Positions 26,281 to 34,400 of a stretch of 64,000 bases of DNA are shown piece by piece. The stretch's first letter is position 1; each line of letters begins with the position of its first letter. The notes beneath the pieces are model-generated. The model saw nothing but the letters and a program-made list of their open reading frames with translations, did no database searches and had not been told where the DNA came from. Source of the DNA: Mycobacterium kyogaense (GTDB lineage Bacteria > Actinomycetota > Actinomycetes > Mycobacteriales > Mycobacteriaceae); the NCBI RefSeq assembly GCF_003254575.1, contig NZ_QJUA01000002.1, positions 1-64,000 on the forward strand. Reading direction: 5' to 3'. A program made the translations under genes and the position numbers.

Positions 26281-26341
26281 CGGTAGGTGTTCGGTTGTGG
26301 AGTTTTGGTGCGTGCGGCTCCTGCTGGCCGCTACGGGCCTC

Positions 26342-26518
26342 TCAGGCGGTTTCGGCAACCACCCACGAAAGGGTCATGCCGTCGAACGGATCTCCCGGAG
26401 GCCCGAACTGGACATGGGCGTCCTCGGGGACGTCGAACGTCCTCGGTCGATCAGCGCCGTACTCGGCGGCGCGGTAGATCGATTCCTCCAGTGCGTCGCG
26501 CGCTCGGCCTGTCTGCAT
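26342..26518 (-). CDS. Small 58-residue element protein
   Basis: CAGGAGAA lies 5 bases before the ATG at 26518. The protein has a helical start (TGRARDALEESIYRAAEYGA) and a short beta-like end (FGPPGDPFDGMTLSWVVAETA). It is the last gene before the double terminator, 25 bases after the replication-like gene. No family is recognised. Confidence 0.6.
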   Translation of the reverse strand: MQTGRARDALEESIYRAAEYGADRPRTFDVPEDAHVQFGPPGDPFDGMTLSWVVAETA

Positions 26519-26543
26519 CTGTGTTCTCCTGTCTCGTTCGTGA

Positions 26544-27203
26544 TCAGTCGGCCCACGGGACCGGGTGTAGTTGGATGGCCGTCGCTTGCTTGTCTTCCAC
26601 GAAGGGGTCCGCATGTGACGGCGGCAACGGCGGGAGTCGGGCATAGGTGCCCGGCTCTAACCGGGCGTTTGTGCCCGGTTGGTCAGGAGAAGTTGAGCAG
26701 TGCCGGAAATCATCTAATCCCCGATCCCCGAGAGGATCGGGGTTATCTAAAGAGCTTCTCTTTAGGAGAAGCTCAGGAGAAGTAGGGGGGGCGTCTGCGC
26801 CCGGTAGCAGCCGGGCGTTTGTGCCCGATTGGACTGTGTAACCGGGCGTATTCGCCCGGTTAGGCTCCTGATCCTCTACCAGGCATTCGTGCCTGGTTAC
26901 CTCTCCCTCTAACCGGGCGCCTATGCCCGGTTGGGGGAACAGCAAGCGGTACTCCGAGGCCCGCCCCGAGCGGCCTCGGTGGGTGATCACCAGCCAACCC
27001 CTCTCAACGTTGGCTTTGATCTGACGCCGGACGTTGGTGATGTCGAGACCCGTAGCGTCGACAATCGTCGCCTGGGTGACGTACCCCGCAAGGGTGTGGT
27101 TGTCCATGTACGTGCGGATCACGTTCACCGCCGCGCGGGGCAACTTGGGATCGCCGTTGCGGTTGTACGCCTGGTCCCAACGGATGATGTTGGGCGTACT
27201 CAC
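26544..27203 (-). CDS. Winged-helix replication-initiator-like protein
   Basis: A 219-residue protein. Residues about 22-95 form a winged helix (AGYVTQATIVDATGLDITNVRRQIKAN, then a basic wing HRGRSGRASEYRLLF). The rest is low-complexity, with a recurring GTNARL(L/E)PG phrase that arises because the DNA here consists of palindromic repeats. A DNA-binding N-domain with origin repeats inside its own gene recalls the lambda O arrangement, so I infer a replication initiator. A transcription regulator is the alternative. The ATG overlaps the preceding 56-residue gene by 4 bases. Confidence 0.65.
   Translation of the reverse strand: MSTPNIIRWDQAYNRNGDPKLPRAAVNVIRTYMDNHTLAGYVTQATIVDATGLDITNVRRQIKANVERGWLVITHRGRSGRASEYRLLFPQPGIGARLEGEVTRHECLVEDQEPNRANTPGYTVQSGTNARLLPGADAPPTSPELLLKRSSLDNPDPLGDRGLDDFRHCSTSPDQPGTNARLEPGTYARLPPLPPSHADPFVEDKQATAIQLHPVPWAD
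26638..26932. repeat. Cluster of nine hairpin palindromes inside the winged-helix gene (origin-like)
   Basis: Seven members of one family share the form (AAC)CGGGC-N6-GCCCG(GTT), centred near 26645, 26669, 26795, 26819, 26850, 26887 and 26921. Those at 26659-26680, 26840-26861 and 26911-26932 have perfect 8-bp arms; 26878-26897 has compensating changes in both arms (CCAGG/CCTGG), so the pairing itself is kept. Between the groups lie two further perfect stems with 9-bp arms: 26719-26742 (loop of six) and 26752-26774 (loop of five), in a more AT-rich patch. An origin of replication with iterons is the best explanation; RNA structures in the transcript are the alternative. Confidence 0.75.
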
Positions 27204-27370
27204 TTGGAGCGGGACAGCGCGGCGCGCAGCGCAGCCAGTTCAGCCTGTGCGGCGTCGCGCTCACGCCGTGCCTTATTACGGTCCATCCGGTGCTTGGCGC
27301 ACTCAGCTCTCAGGCGCTCGATGGCCTGTTGAGCTTCTAGCGGCCATGTGTCACAGTCGACGTAAGCCAT
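27200..27370 (-). CDS. Small coiled-coil protein, 56 residues
   Basis: ATG at 27370 opens MAYVDCDTWPLEAQQAIERL, followed by one long charged helix (RMDRNKARRERDAAQAELAALRAAL) that should form a coiled coil. Its stop overlaps the start of the winged-helix gene by 4 bases, so the two are co-translated and may form a complex. Function unknown; an accessory replication or regulatory role is guesswork from position. Confidence 0.65.
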   Translation of the reverse strand: MAYVDCDTWPLEAQQAIERLRAECAKHRMDRNKARRERDAAQAELAALRAALSRSK

Positions 27371-27429
27371 TCTCGTATCTACCTTCTCGGTGTCGTACGC
27401 CTCCTGGGCGCAGTGGTGGGGGGGACTTG

Positions 27430-27600
27430 CTACGCGACCAAAGCCTCTATGGCTGCCAGGCGGGCAAGTCGCTCGTTGCGGCGTGCTCGATAGCGGGCCT
27501 CGTTGTCGCGGGAGCACCGCGAACACTGACCGTTTGACCTGCGGTCGCTCGGTGTGCGGATGGTGTGCTTGCCGCTGCGGCAGCGGCCTGAGTAAATCAT
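27430..27600 (-). CDS. Small zinc-finger-like protein, 56 residues
   Basis: The ATG at 27600 has an AAGGAGAG ribosome site. The protein is basic and contains GRCRSGKHTIRTPSDRR and GQCSRCSRDNEARYRARR, so one CxxC pair plus an earlier cysteine and histidine could bind zinc. Similar short CxxC proteins are frequent in actinophages. It lies downstream of a strong terminator, so a promoter in 27601-27680 is expected. Confidence 0.65.
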   Translation of the reverse strand: MIYSGRCRSGKHTIRTPSDRRSNGQCSRCSRDNEARYRARRNERLARLAAIEALVA

Positions 27601-27680
27601 TGGCGGACTCTCCTTTCGCGAAAGTTGTTGATTTGCCACCTGATTCAGAATGGGGCCATTGGTCATCGACCGAAAGAGAA

Positions 27681-27703
27681 CCCCCCAGCTCAAGGCTGGG
27701 GGG
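27681..27703 (-). terminator. Strong terminator in the early region
   Basis: A perfect 9-pair stem CCCCCCAGC / GCTGGGGGG with a 5-base loop; on the minus strand it is followed by TTCTCTTT. It separates the integrase-side genes from the replication-like genes. Confidence 0.8.
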
Positions 27704-27708
27704 CTCAT

Positions 27709-27939
27709 CTAATGGCTGTGCTCGCACCCCTGCGAGCATTTCGACACCGAGTGTCGGCGGTGTCTTATCCGTTCGAGCATGTCCAGTGCGAACGGCTCTC
27801 CGCTGAGTTTCAGCGTCTCAGCGGGAAGTCTGTCCCGGCAGCGAGGAGAAGCACACTGCCGGGGGCGGGCCGACTCAACGTTGTCGGCCTCATGGTGGAG
27901 CGGCTCACGACGAGTGGAGAGGAAGGAAGTGGACTCCAT
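27709..27939 (-). CDS. Possible small Cys/His-rich protein, 76 residues
   Basis: An open frame ending just before the terminator. The peptide has CASPRC near residue 32 and ends HRRHSVSKCSQGCEHSH, a pattern that could hold zinc. No clear ribosome site is seen for the start at 27939, and an internal start is possible. The repeated regulatory-looking sequence at 27992-28029 lies 52 bases upstream, as a sister copy precedes the next gene, which supports expression. Confidence 0.4.
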   Translation of the reverse strand: MESTSFLSTRREPLHHEADNVESARPRQCASPRCRDRLPAETLKLSGEPFALDMLERIRHRRHSVSKCSQGCEHSH

Positions 27940-27991
27940 CCGTCGCGGCGCGTCAGCACCAAATCAATCGGGAGAGGGGACGAAACCCTCT

Positions 27992-28029
27992 CACCCTGTA
28001 GTAGGTGTTACTTCACAGATTGGGTAAAA
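27992..28029 (-). repeat. 38-bp repeat, copy A
   Basis: It matches 28303-28340 at 35 of 38 positions, in the same orientation. It includes CACC...GGTG arms around CTGTAGTA. Both copies lie just upstream of a small leftward gene, so a shared promoter or regulator-binding site is likely. Confidence 0.75.
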
Positions 28030-28060
28030 ACCCTGCTCCGAGGCTTGTGCCGGCGGGTCT

Positions 28061-28276
28061 TCACCGCTCCCACTGCGTCGCCGTAGCGGTGCCGTCGCCG
28101 TCAATGAGCTGTGCGTCCTCGGAGACGGGCCATGTTCTTGGAGGTGCCACTGGGCCGTCTCGATCCGGGTCGTTCATCTGATCGGACATCTCTTGGACCG
28201 CGCCTATGAGCGCGTCGGGCTCGCTGGCTTGCCTGGTGACTTCGGCCAGCTCGGCCTCGGGGGTCGGTTCCGTCAT
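28061..28276 (-). CDS. Hypothetical acidic protein, 71 residues
   Basis: A 71-residue acidic protein from ATG 28276 (TEPTPEAELAEVTRQASEPD, then a helix LIGAVQEMSDQMNDPDRDG). A GTG at 28297 is an alternative start only 5 bases from repeat copy B. It has no cysteines or membrane segment. No family is recognised. It is the gene bracketed by the two 38-bp repeats. Confidence 0.5.
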   Translation of the reverse strand: MTEPTPEAELAEVTRQASEPDALIGAVQEMSDQMNDPDRDGPVAPPRTWPVSEDAQLIDGDGTATATQWER

Positions 28277-28302
28277 GCGGGCCAATTGTGCCAGCACCCT
28301 CC

Positions 28303-28340
28303 CACCCTGTAGTAGGTGTAACTTCGCAGATCGGGTAAAA
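28303..28340 (-). repeat. 38-bp repeat, copy B
   Basis: Sister of copy A with three differences, 311 bases to its right. It lies between the stop of the 102-residue gene and the start of the 71-residue gene. Confidence 0.75.
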
Positions 28341-28347
28341 CGGCAGC

Positions 28348-28656
28348 TCAGATGGGGTCTAGGGTCAGCTCAAACAGGACGTCCCGGCATGTTGGGTCAG
28401 TACACCCATCGCCCCAGAAGCCGTCTCGGTGCTGGTCGTCACAGCCGACCTCGGCCATGACTGAGATGAACCCCGCATTCGAGAGCGCATCGACGGAGTC
28501 GGCCAGGTCCGATAACTCATGCTCCCCGCGAAGCCCGAGAAGGACTTCGCTCAGAGACCAGATGCGATCTGGCTCTGGCAGGAGGAAGGCACCGACAACC
28601 GCGTCGGTGTCGATCATCTGTCGGTCTGCCCTGATTGCGCTCAGCCAGTCGGCCAT
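28348..28656 (-). CDS. Hypothetical protein, 102 residues
   Basis: An AGGGGAGGA ribosome site lies 8 bases before the ATG at 28656. The protein begins MADWLSAIRADRQMIDTD and its middle (WSLSEVLLGLRGEHELSDLADSVDAL, then NAGFISV) has the helix spacing of a winged-helix protein; the C-terminal half carries cysteines in GCDDQHRDGFWGDGCTDPTC. It is the first gene after the integrase. A role as excision factor or regulator is possible from position, but nothing in the sequence proves it. Confidence 0.6.
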   Translation of the reverse strand: MADWLSAIRADRQMIDTDAVVGAFLLPEPDRIWSLSEVLLGLRGEHELSDLADSVDALSNAGFISVMAEVGCDDQHRDGFWGDGCTDPTCRDVLFELTLDPI

Positions 28657-28759
28657 ATCCGCTTTCCTCCCCTTGGTGTGTGACATTCGTAGCACCTAAG
28701 CCGCTCCGTGTCACGGGAACACGCACACTCAAAAATGTTGCTAGACAACCTACTTGACA

Positions 28760-30292
28760 TTAAACGAGCGGTTCCGGCACTCCAGCGCTGGCTCGCTCGA
28801 TGACCGCAGCGGCCTCCCGCCGCGCCATTACTTCGGTCCCGTCGATCCCCGCCATGTCCCATATTTCGGGTGGAACACGGATCGCTGCCTCCAGTTGACG
28901 GGCTGCAATCGTGATGCCCGACCTCATGAGCAACTGCCGTCGACCGGCTGCGTCCGCTGTCTCCCAGGCGGACCCGTAGGTGCCGCCTGTCGGCCTGTAC
29001 TCCCACCGAGCCTCTCTCGCCGGCTGCGAGTCGAGCTCCGAGAGTCGGCGGTCTACCTTCTCGATCTGCATCTGGAGACGCTGCCTGGTCGTCTCCGAAG
29101 CAGCGCGGCTCAACACTGCCGCGAGGTCGTCCAGAGCCTCAATTGCCTCCCTGCGGTCGGTTTCTCGTGCATCCCCCGGCACCCATACCCGCTCCCGGAT
29201 GAGCACGTCTCCGAGCTCATCTAGGAAGGCAGCTTCCACCCGCTGTTCGAGATCGTCCGCCCGAATCATGGGCGTGTGCCCACACGCCGACCTGTAGTAG
29301 CGATAGACGTAGATTCGGTTCTCTCGCTTGACCGATGTCCGGTCATGGTGGAGTGGCCCACCACAGTCGAGACAGAACACCACCCCTGACAACGGGCTAG
29401 CCTCGGGCCGTGGCCGGCTCTTGGCCTCCTGGACGCGATCCAGCGCCCCTTGGAGTAGCTGCCACTCGTCGCCGGTAATCAGGGCCGGCGCAAGCTCAAC
29501 GGGGGCGCCGTCAGCGTCCCGCACGGTCTCCCCTTTGTGGTGAGCGAACCCGCGCAGGGCACGGCTCCTGAGCATGTTGCGGAGCGCCGTAGTCTTCCAG
29601 GTTCCGCTGCCCTCGCCCTCGGCGCGGATCATCGGGGCTCCGGCCTTGACTGTCGCGTAGTACCTCGACGGGGTCAGGTAGCCCTCGGCAGTCAGTTGCT
29701 TGGCGACGGAGGCCAAGCCCTTCCCGTCGATGACCTCACCGACGACTCGACGGACGACAGCAGCGGCCTCCTCGTCCACGACGAGAATCCAGCCGGCGTC
29801 ACCCTTGACGGCTGAGTAGCCGTAGGGCGGCTTCCCACCGGGCCAGCGGGCCGTCTGGCGGAGCTTGGCCCGAGATGACTTCTGCCGCTCTCGAATGGCC
29901 TCCAGCTCCCCCTCTGCGAGGCCGGCGATGACGCTGGCAAGCATCCGGCCTGCCCACGTCGTCAGGTCTATGGACTCTGAGCACGAGACCACCGTTTTGC
30001 CGTGGTCCTGCGCCCAGCCAAAGAGCTTGCTGAGCTGGATCGCGTTGCGTCCAAGCCGGTCGAGTTTCCAGGCGACAAGGGCGTCCCACTCGGGCGCCCG
30101 GTCTCCGAGCCACGGCCCAAGCTGTGGGGTATCGAACGGGTCGACGGACCCCGACACGTCGATGTCCTCAGCCCACCCGACGACGGTGTGATCGCTGGCA
30201 TCGGCCCATTGCTGAATGATCTCGCGCTGACGCTCGACCGACGTCGACTCTTCGGTTGCCCTAGAGAGTCGTACCCTTCCGAGAACACGCAC
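28760..30292 (-). CDS. int: Large serine integrase
   Basis: A 510-residue large serine recombinase. The catalytic domain (residues 1-150) has Ser10 in GRVRLSRATEE, followed by STSVERQ and the WKLDRLGRN segment with the catalytic arginines, and the long E helix. The recombinase domain (about 165-270, PPYGYSAVKGDAG onward) and a zinc ribbon (FCLDCGGPLHHDRT...SACGHTP) follow, then a coiled-coil motif. The start is a GTG at 30292, only 19 bases from the start of trmL on the other strand; the attachment core is 33 bases away. It would recombine attP with attB inside trmL without host factors. Confidence 0.95.
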   Translation of the reverse strand: MRVLGRVRLSRATEESTSVERQREIIQQWADASDHTVVGWAEDIDVSGSVDPFDTPQLGPWLGDRAPEWDALVAWKLDRLGRNAIQLSKLFGWAQDHGKTVVSCSESIDLTTWAGRMLASVIAGLAEGELEAIRERQKSSRAKLRQTARWPGGKPPYGYSAVKGDAGWILVVDEEAAAVVRRVVGEVIDGKGLASVAKQLTAEGYLTPSRYYATVKAGAPMIRAEGEGSGTWKTTALRNMLRSRALRGFAHHKGETVRDADGAPVELAPALITGDEWQLLQGALDRVQEAKSRPRPEASPLSGVVFCLDCGGPLHHDRTSVKRENRIYVYRYYRSACGHTPMIRADDLEQRVEAAFLDELGDVLIRERVWVPGDARETDRREAIEALDDLAAVLSRAASETTRQRLQMQIEKVDRRLSELDSQPAREARWEYRPTGGTYGSAWETADAAGRRQLLMRSGITIAARQLEAAIRVPPEIWDMAGIDGTEVMARREAAAVIERASAGVPEPLV

Positions 30293-30302
30293 GTTGAGAG
30301 GT

Positions 30303-30308
30303 TACCCT
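30303..30308 (+). promoter_or_regulatory. Element-borne -10-like box before trmL
   Basis: TACCCT again, within the octamer TTACCCTG shared with the host side at 19122-19129. It ends 3 bases before the GTG at 30312, closer than on the host side; if it drives transcription, translation may begin at GTG 30321 or ATG 30324 instead. Confidence 0.3.
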
Positions 30309-30311
30309 GTT

Positions 30312-30776
30312 GTGTTCAAGGTGATGTTCTATTCGCCGCGTATCGCGCCCAATACCGGCAACGCGATCCGCATGGTGGCAGGCACCGGGTGCGAACTGCA
30401 TCTGGTCGAACCGTTGGGCTTCGATCTCTCTGAGCCGAAGCTGCGCCGTGCCGGCCTCGACTACCACGACCTGGCGTCGGTGACGGTGCATGCCGACCTG
30501 GCCTCAGCCTGGGCCGCGGTGATGCCGGCGAGGGTGTTCGCGTTCACCGCTCACGCCCAGGCGTCGTTCGCCGACATCGCCTACGAACCCGGCGACGTGC
30601 TGCTGTTCGGGCCGGAACCGACCGGCCTGGATGCCGAGACGCTCGCCGACCCGCACGTCACCGCACAGGTCCGCATCCCGATGCTGGACGGCCGGCGATC
30701 ACTGAACCTGTCGAACGCCGCCGCCGTGGCCGTGTACGAGGCGTGGCGTCAGCACGACTTCACGGGCAGTGTTTGA
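30312..30776 (+). CDS. trmL: tRNA (cytidine/uridine-2'-O)-methyltransferase, restored by the element
   Basis: A 154-residue SPOUT methyltransferase (SpoU/TrmH family) that methylates the wobble nucleotide ribose of certain leucine tRNAs. Motifs: YSPRIAPNTGNAIRM (motif 1), LLFGPEPTGLD (motif 2) and MLDGRRSLNLSNAAAVAVYE (motif 3), forming the knotted SAM site. The first eight codons from GTG 30312 come from the integrated element and the rest from the host; the join at 30325-30338 keeps the frame, so the enzyme should be functional. Rv3366 (spoU) is the equivalent and has the same length. Confidence 0.92.
   Translation: MFKVMFYSPRIAPNTGNAIRMVAGTGCELHLVEPLGFDLSEPKLRRAGLDYHDLASVTVHADLASAWAAVMPARVFAFTAHAQASFADIAYEPGDVLLFGPEPTGLDAETLADPHVTAQVRIPMLDGRRSLNLSNAAAVAVYEAWRQHDFTGSV
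30325..30338. repeat. attR: 14-bp integration core
   Basis: TGTTCTATTCGCCG, identical to 19149-19162. It spans trmL codons encoding FYSP. Confidence 0.9.
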
Positions 30777-30806
30777 TCAAGCAGTGTGTGACCCAGCGGC
30801 GGCTGA

Positions 30807-31448
30807 CTACCACGTATCCCAGTGCGTCAACTGCTCGGCAGGCAGCCGCTTGGCCTTCTTAAAGTCGGCGCCCTTGGTATAGGCAATCGGGAAGAGCCCG
30901 GCCTGGCTGTAGGAGTCGAACGGGATGCCGAGGAGTTCGGCGGCCTGACGCTCGCCGTCGCCGAGCAGGTGCAGCGTGGTCCAGGCCGAGCCGAGCCCCC
31001 GCGAGCGCAGCGCCAACATGAAGCTCCACACGGCGGGCAGCAGCGATCCCCAGTAGCCCGCGCTGGCACCCGACACGGTGTCCTGGGGCTTGCCCTCCAG
31101 ACACGGGATCAACATGACCGGGGCCTTCTCCAGGTTGTCGTTGAGGTAACGCGCGGAATCCATCACCTTCGGCGCTCGCTCGTCACGCTCGTCGCCGTAG
31201 GTGGGCTTCTCGGCATTCAGATACGGCGTGGCATTGGTGCGGTAGATCTCGGCCAGCGCGAGTCTCTTGTCGGGGTCGGTCACGAAGACCCACTGCCAGC
31301 CCTGACTGTTGCTGCCCGTCGGCGCCTGCAATGCGATGTCGAGGCATTCCATCAGCACCTCGCGCGGCACCGGCTTGTCGAAATCGAGGCGCTTGCGCAC
31401 CGAGCGGGTCGTGGTCAGAACGTCATCCGCAGACAAGTTGAGCGTCAT
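30807..31448 (-). CDS. Nitroreductase-family flavoprotein
   Basis: A 213-residue FMN-binding nitroreductase fold: TTRSVRKRLDFDKPV at the start contacts FMN phosphate, APTGSNSQGWQWV follows, and SRGLGSAWTT lies near residue 145. It matches Rv3368c in pattern and position. Physiological substrates of this group are uncertain; reductive detoxification of quinones or nitro compounds is typical. It converges with trmL, 30 bases apart, and is read away from dnaE2, whose stop lies 16 bases from its start. Confidence 0.9.
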   Translation of the reverse strand: MTLNLSADDVLTTTRSVRKRLDFDKPVPREVLMECLDIALQAPTGSNSQGWQWVFVTDPDKRLALAEIYRTNATPYLNAEKPTYGDERDERAPKVMDSARYLNDNLEKAPVMLIPCLEGKPQDTVSGASAGYWGSLLPAVWSFMLALRSRGLGSAWTTLHLLGDGERQAAELLGIPFDSYSQAGLFPIAYTKGADFKKAKRLPAEQLTHWDTW

Positions 31449-31464
31449 TCTGCCGAGGGTACAT

Positions 31465-34400
31465 TCAGCGGAAATCGCGGGATTTGGACGCCACCCGCAG
31501 GCTCAGCGGGCCCATCCGATCGGCCACGACCGTCACCGCTCCGGTCGCGTTCTGCACGATTCCGCGCACCACCAGCGCCGCCGCGGTCTGGGCCAACCTG
31601 CGGTGCCGTGCCCACACCGCCGGCATGCACAGCACGTTGACCATCCCGGTCTCGTCCTCGAGGTTGACGAACGTGACCCCCTGCGCCGTCGCGGGCCGCT
31701 GCCGGTGAGTCACCGCACCAGCGACCAACACGCGGGTGCCGTCAGGCACCGACAGCAGCTGATCGGCCGGCACGACCCCCATGGCGTCGAGGTTCTCGCG
31801 CAGGAACTCGGTCGGGTATCGGTCGGGCGACACCCCTGTCGCCCACACATCGGCCGCGGTCAGCTCCAGCTCCGTCATCCCGGGCAGCGACGGGACATGG
31901 GACGACGAACCCACCCCGGGTAACCGGTCGGGACGTTCGGCGGCGGCCGCCCCGGCAGCCCACAACCCTTCCCGCCGGGTGATGCCGAAACAGCCCAGCG
32001 CACCGGCGGTGGCCAGCGCCTCGGTCTGCGGCACGCTCAGCTGCACGCGCCCGGTCAGGTCGAGCAGCGAGGTGAACGGTCCGTGGGCCCGCTCCTCGAC
32101 CAGCCGCTGCGCCAGATCGTCGCCGATGTGCCGGACGGCCCCGAGTCCGAGCCGCACCTCGGTCCCCGCGTTCTCCAGCGTGGCGTGGGCGAGGCTGGCA
32201 TTGGCGTCGGGGCCGTGCACCACCACGCCGTGGCGACGAGCATCGGCGACCAGGGACTGCGGCGAGTAGAACCCCATCGGCTGGGCACGCAGCAGCGCGG
32301 CGCAGAACGCCGCCGGATGGTGCAGCTTGAACCACGACGAGTAGAACACCAGCGAGGCGAAGCTCAGCGAATGACTCTCGGGGAAGCCGAAATTCGCGAA
32401 TGCTTCGAGTTTCTCGTAGATCCGTTGCGCGACGTCCCCGGTGATGCCGTGCAGTTCGGCCATCCCGTCGAAGAACCGACCCCGCAGCCGCCGCATCTTC
32501 TCGGTGGAGCGTTTCGAGCCCATGGCGCGGCGCAGCTGATCAGCCTCGGCGGCCGAGAACCCCGCACAGTCCACGGCCAGCTGCATGAGCTGTTCCTGGA
32601 ACAGGGGCACCCCCAACGTCTTTCGTAGCGCCGACTCCATCGACGGATGGTCGTAGACGACCTCTTCCTCACCGTTGCGCCGCTTGATGTACGGGTGCAC
32701 GGACCCACCCTGGATCGGGCCGGGACGGATCAACGCCACCTCGACCACCAGGTCGTAGAACACCCGCGGTTTCAGCCGGGGCAGGGTAGCCATTTGGGCC
32801 CGCGATTCCACCTGGAACACCCCGACGGAGTCGGCACGCTGCAGCATCTCGTACACCGCGGTCTCGGACAGGTCCAGCGTTGCCAGATCCACGTCGATGC
32901 CTTTGTGCTCGGCGACCAGGTCGATGCAATAGTGCAGTGCCGAGAGCATGCCGAGCCCCAGCATGTCGAACTTGACCAATCCGATGGCCGCGCAGTCGTC
33001 CTTGTCCCACTGCAGCACGCTGCGGTTCTCCATGCGCGCCCACTCCACCGGACACACATCGGCGATGGGTCGATCGCAGATCACCATGCCGCCGGAGTGA
33101 ATTCCCATGTGCCGCGGTAGATTCGAGATCTGTCGCGCCAGATCGATGACCTGCTCGGGAATGCCTTCGACGTGGGTGCCGTCAGACAGGTTGCCCCATT
33201 GGCTGAGCTGCTTGCTCCACGCATCCTGCTGGCCCTGGGAGAATCCGAGCGCACGCGCCATGTCGCGGACGGCGCTGCGACCACGGTAGGTGATCACGTT
33301 GGCGACCTGCGCGGCGTACTCGCGGCCATAGCGTCGATAGACGTACTGGATGGCGTCCTCGCGCAGATCGGATTCGATGTCGATGTCGATGTCGGGTGGG
33401 CCGTCGCGGGCCGGCGACAGGAATCGTTCGAACAGCAGATCATTGGCCACCGGATCGACATTGGTGACCTTCAACGCGTAGCAGACCGCCGAGTTGGCCG
33501 CCGAACCCCGCCCCTGGGACAGGATGTCGTTCTCCCGGCAGAACCGGGTGATGTCGTGCACCACGAGGAAATACCCCGGGAAGTTGAGCTGTTCAATGAC
33601 CCGCAGTTCGTGCTCGATCTGCGCGTAGGCCCGCGGAGAACGATCGGGTGGACCGTAGCGCTCCCGCGCGCCCTGCATCACCAGGTGCCGCAGCCAACTG
33701 TTCTCGGTGTGGCCGGCCGGAACCTCGAAGGGCGGCAGCTGGGGCGCGATGAGCGCCAGGCCGAACGCACACTGTTCGCCGAGTTCGGCTGCGGCACTGA
33801 TCACCTCGGGACAGTGGGCGAACATCCGCGTCATCTCCTCCCCCGAACGTAGATGGGCACCACCCAGCGGGGCGAGATATCCCGCGGCCTCGTCCATCGA
33901 ATGCCTGGCCCGGATCGCGCCCATCGCCATCGCGAGCCGACCGCGGGACGGCTCGGCGACATGCGCACCGGTGGTGGCGATGACACCCGCCCCGAAGCGA
34001 GGTGCGAGTGCGGCCAGCGCGGCGTTGCGTTCGTCGTCGTGGGGATGCCCGTGGTGGGTGAGTTCGACGGTGACCCGGTCACGGCCGAACCGGTCGACCA
34101 GATCGGCGAGCGCAGCGGCCGCGGCGTCCGGGCCGCCGGTGGACAGCGCGCGGCGGACATGACCTTTTCGGCATCCGGTGAGGATCTGCCAGTGTCCACC
34201 TGCGGCGTCGGTCAGCGCGTCGTAGTCATAGCGCAGCACGCCTTTCTCTCCGCCGGCCAGGTGTGCCGCGGCCAGCTGGCGGGACAGCCGCCGGTATCCC
34301 TCCGGCCCCCGGGCCAGTACCAGAAGGTGTGGCCCCGGCGGGTCGGGATCGTCGGTGCGGCTCCCTCCCCCGAGGGACAATTCGGCGCCGAACACGGTTG

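Larger units (their letters stand above)
19149..30338. mobile_element. Integrated phage-satellite-like element of about 11.2 kb
   Basis: Bounded by the 14-bp direct repeats, it carries a serine integrase at the right end, a replication-like module with an origin-like palindrome cluster, a tape-measure protein, scaffold, major capsid protein, HNH endonuclease and two connector-type proteins, all leftward, plus one rightward secreted-protein gene. Base composition is visibly lower in GC than the flanks. I see no terminase, portal, tail tube, minor tail, lysis or repressor gene. It may be a capsid-encoding satellite comparable in size to phiRv1/phiRv2, or a deleted prophage. The regular spacing and the intact frames argue against random decay. 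Confidence 0.88.

Noticed and set aside
26638-26932. CRISPR array
   Set aside because: The repeats are palindromes with irregular spacing (24 to 126 bases), lie inside a coding frame, and have no cas genes nearby.
19149-30338. A complete prophage
   Set aside because: About 11 kb is too short, and terminase, portal, tail-tube, tip and lysis genes are not seen.
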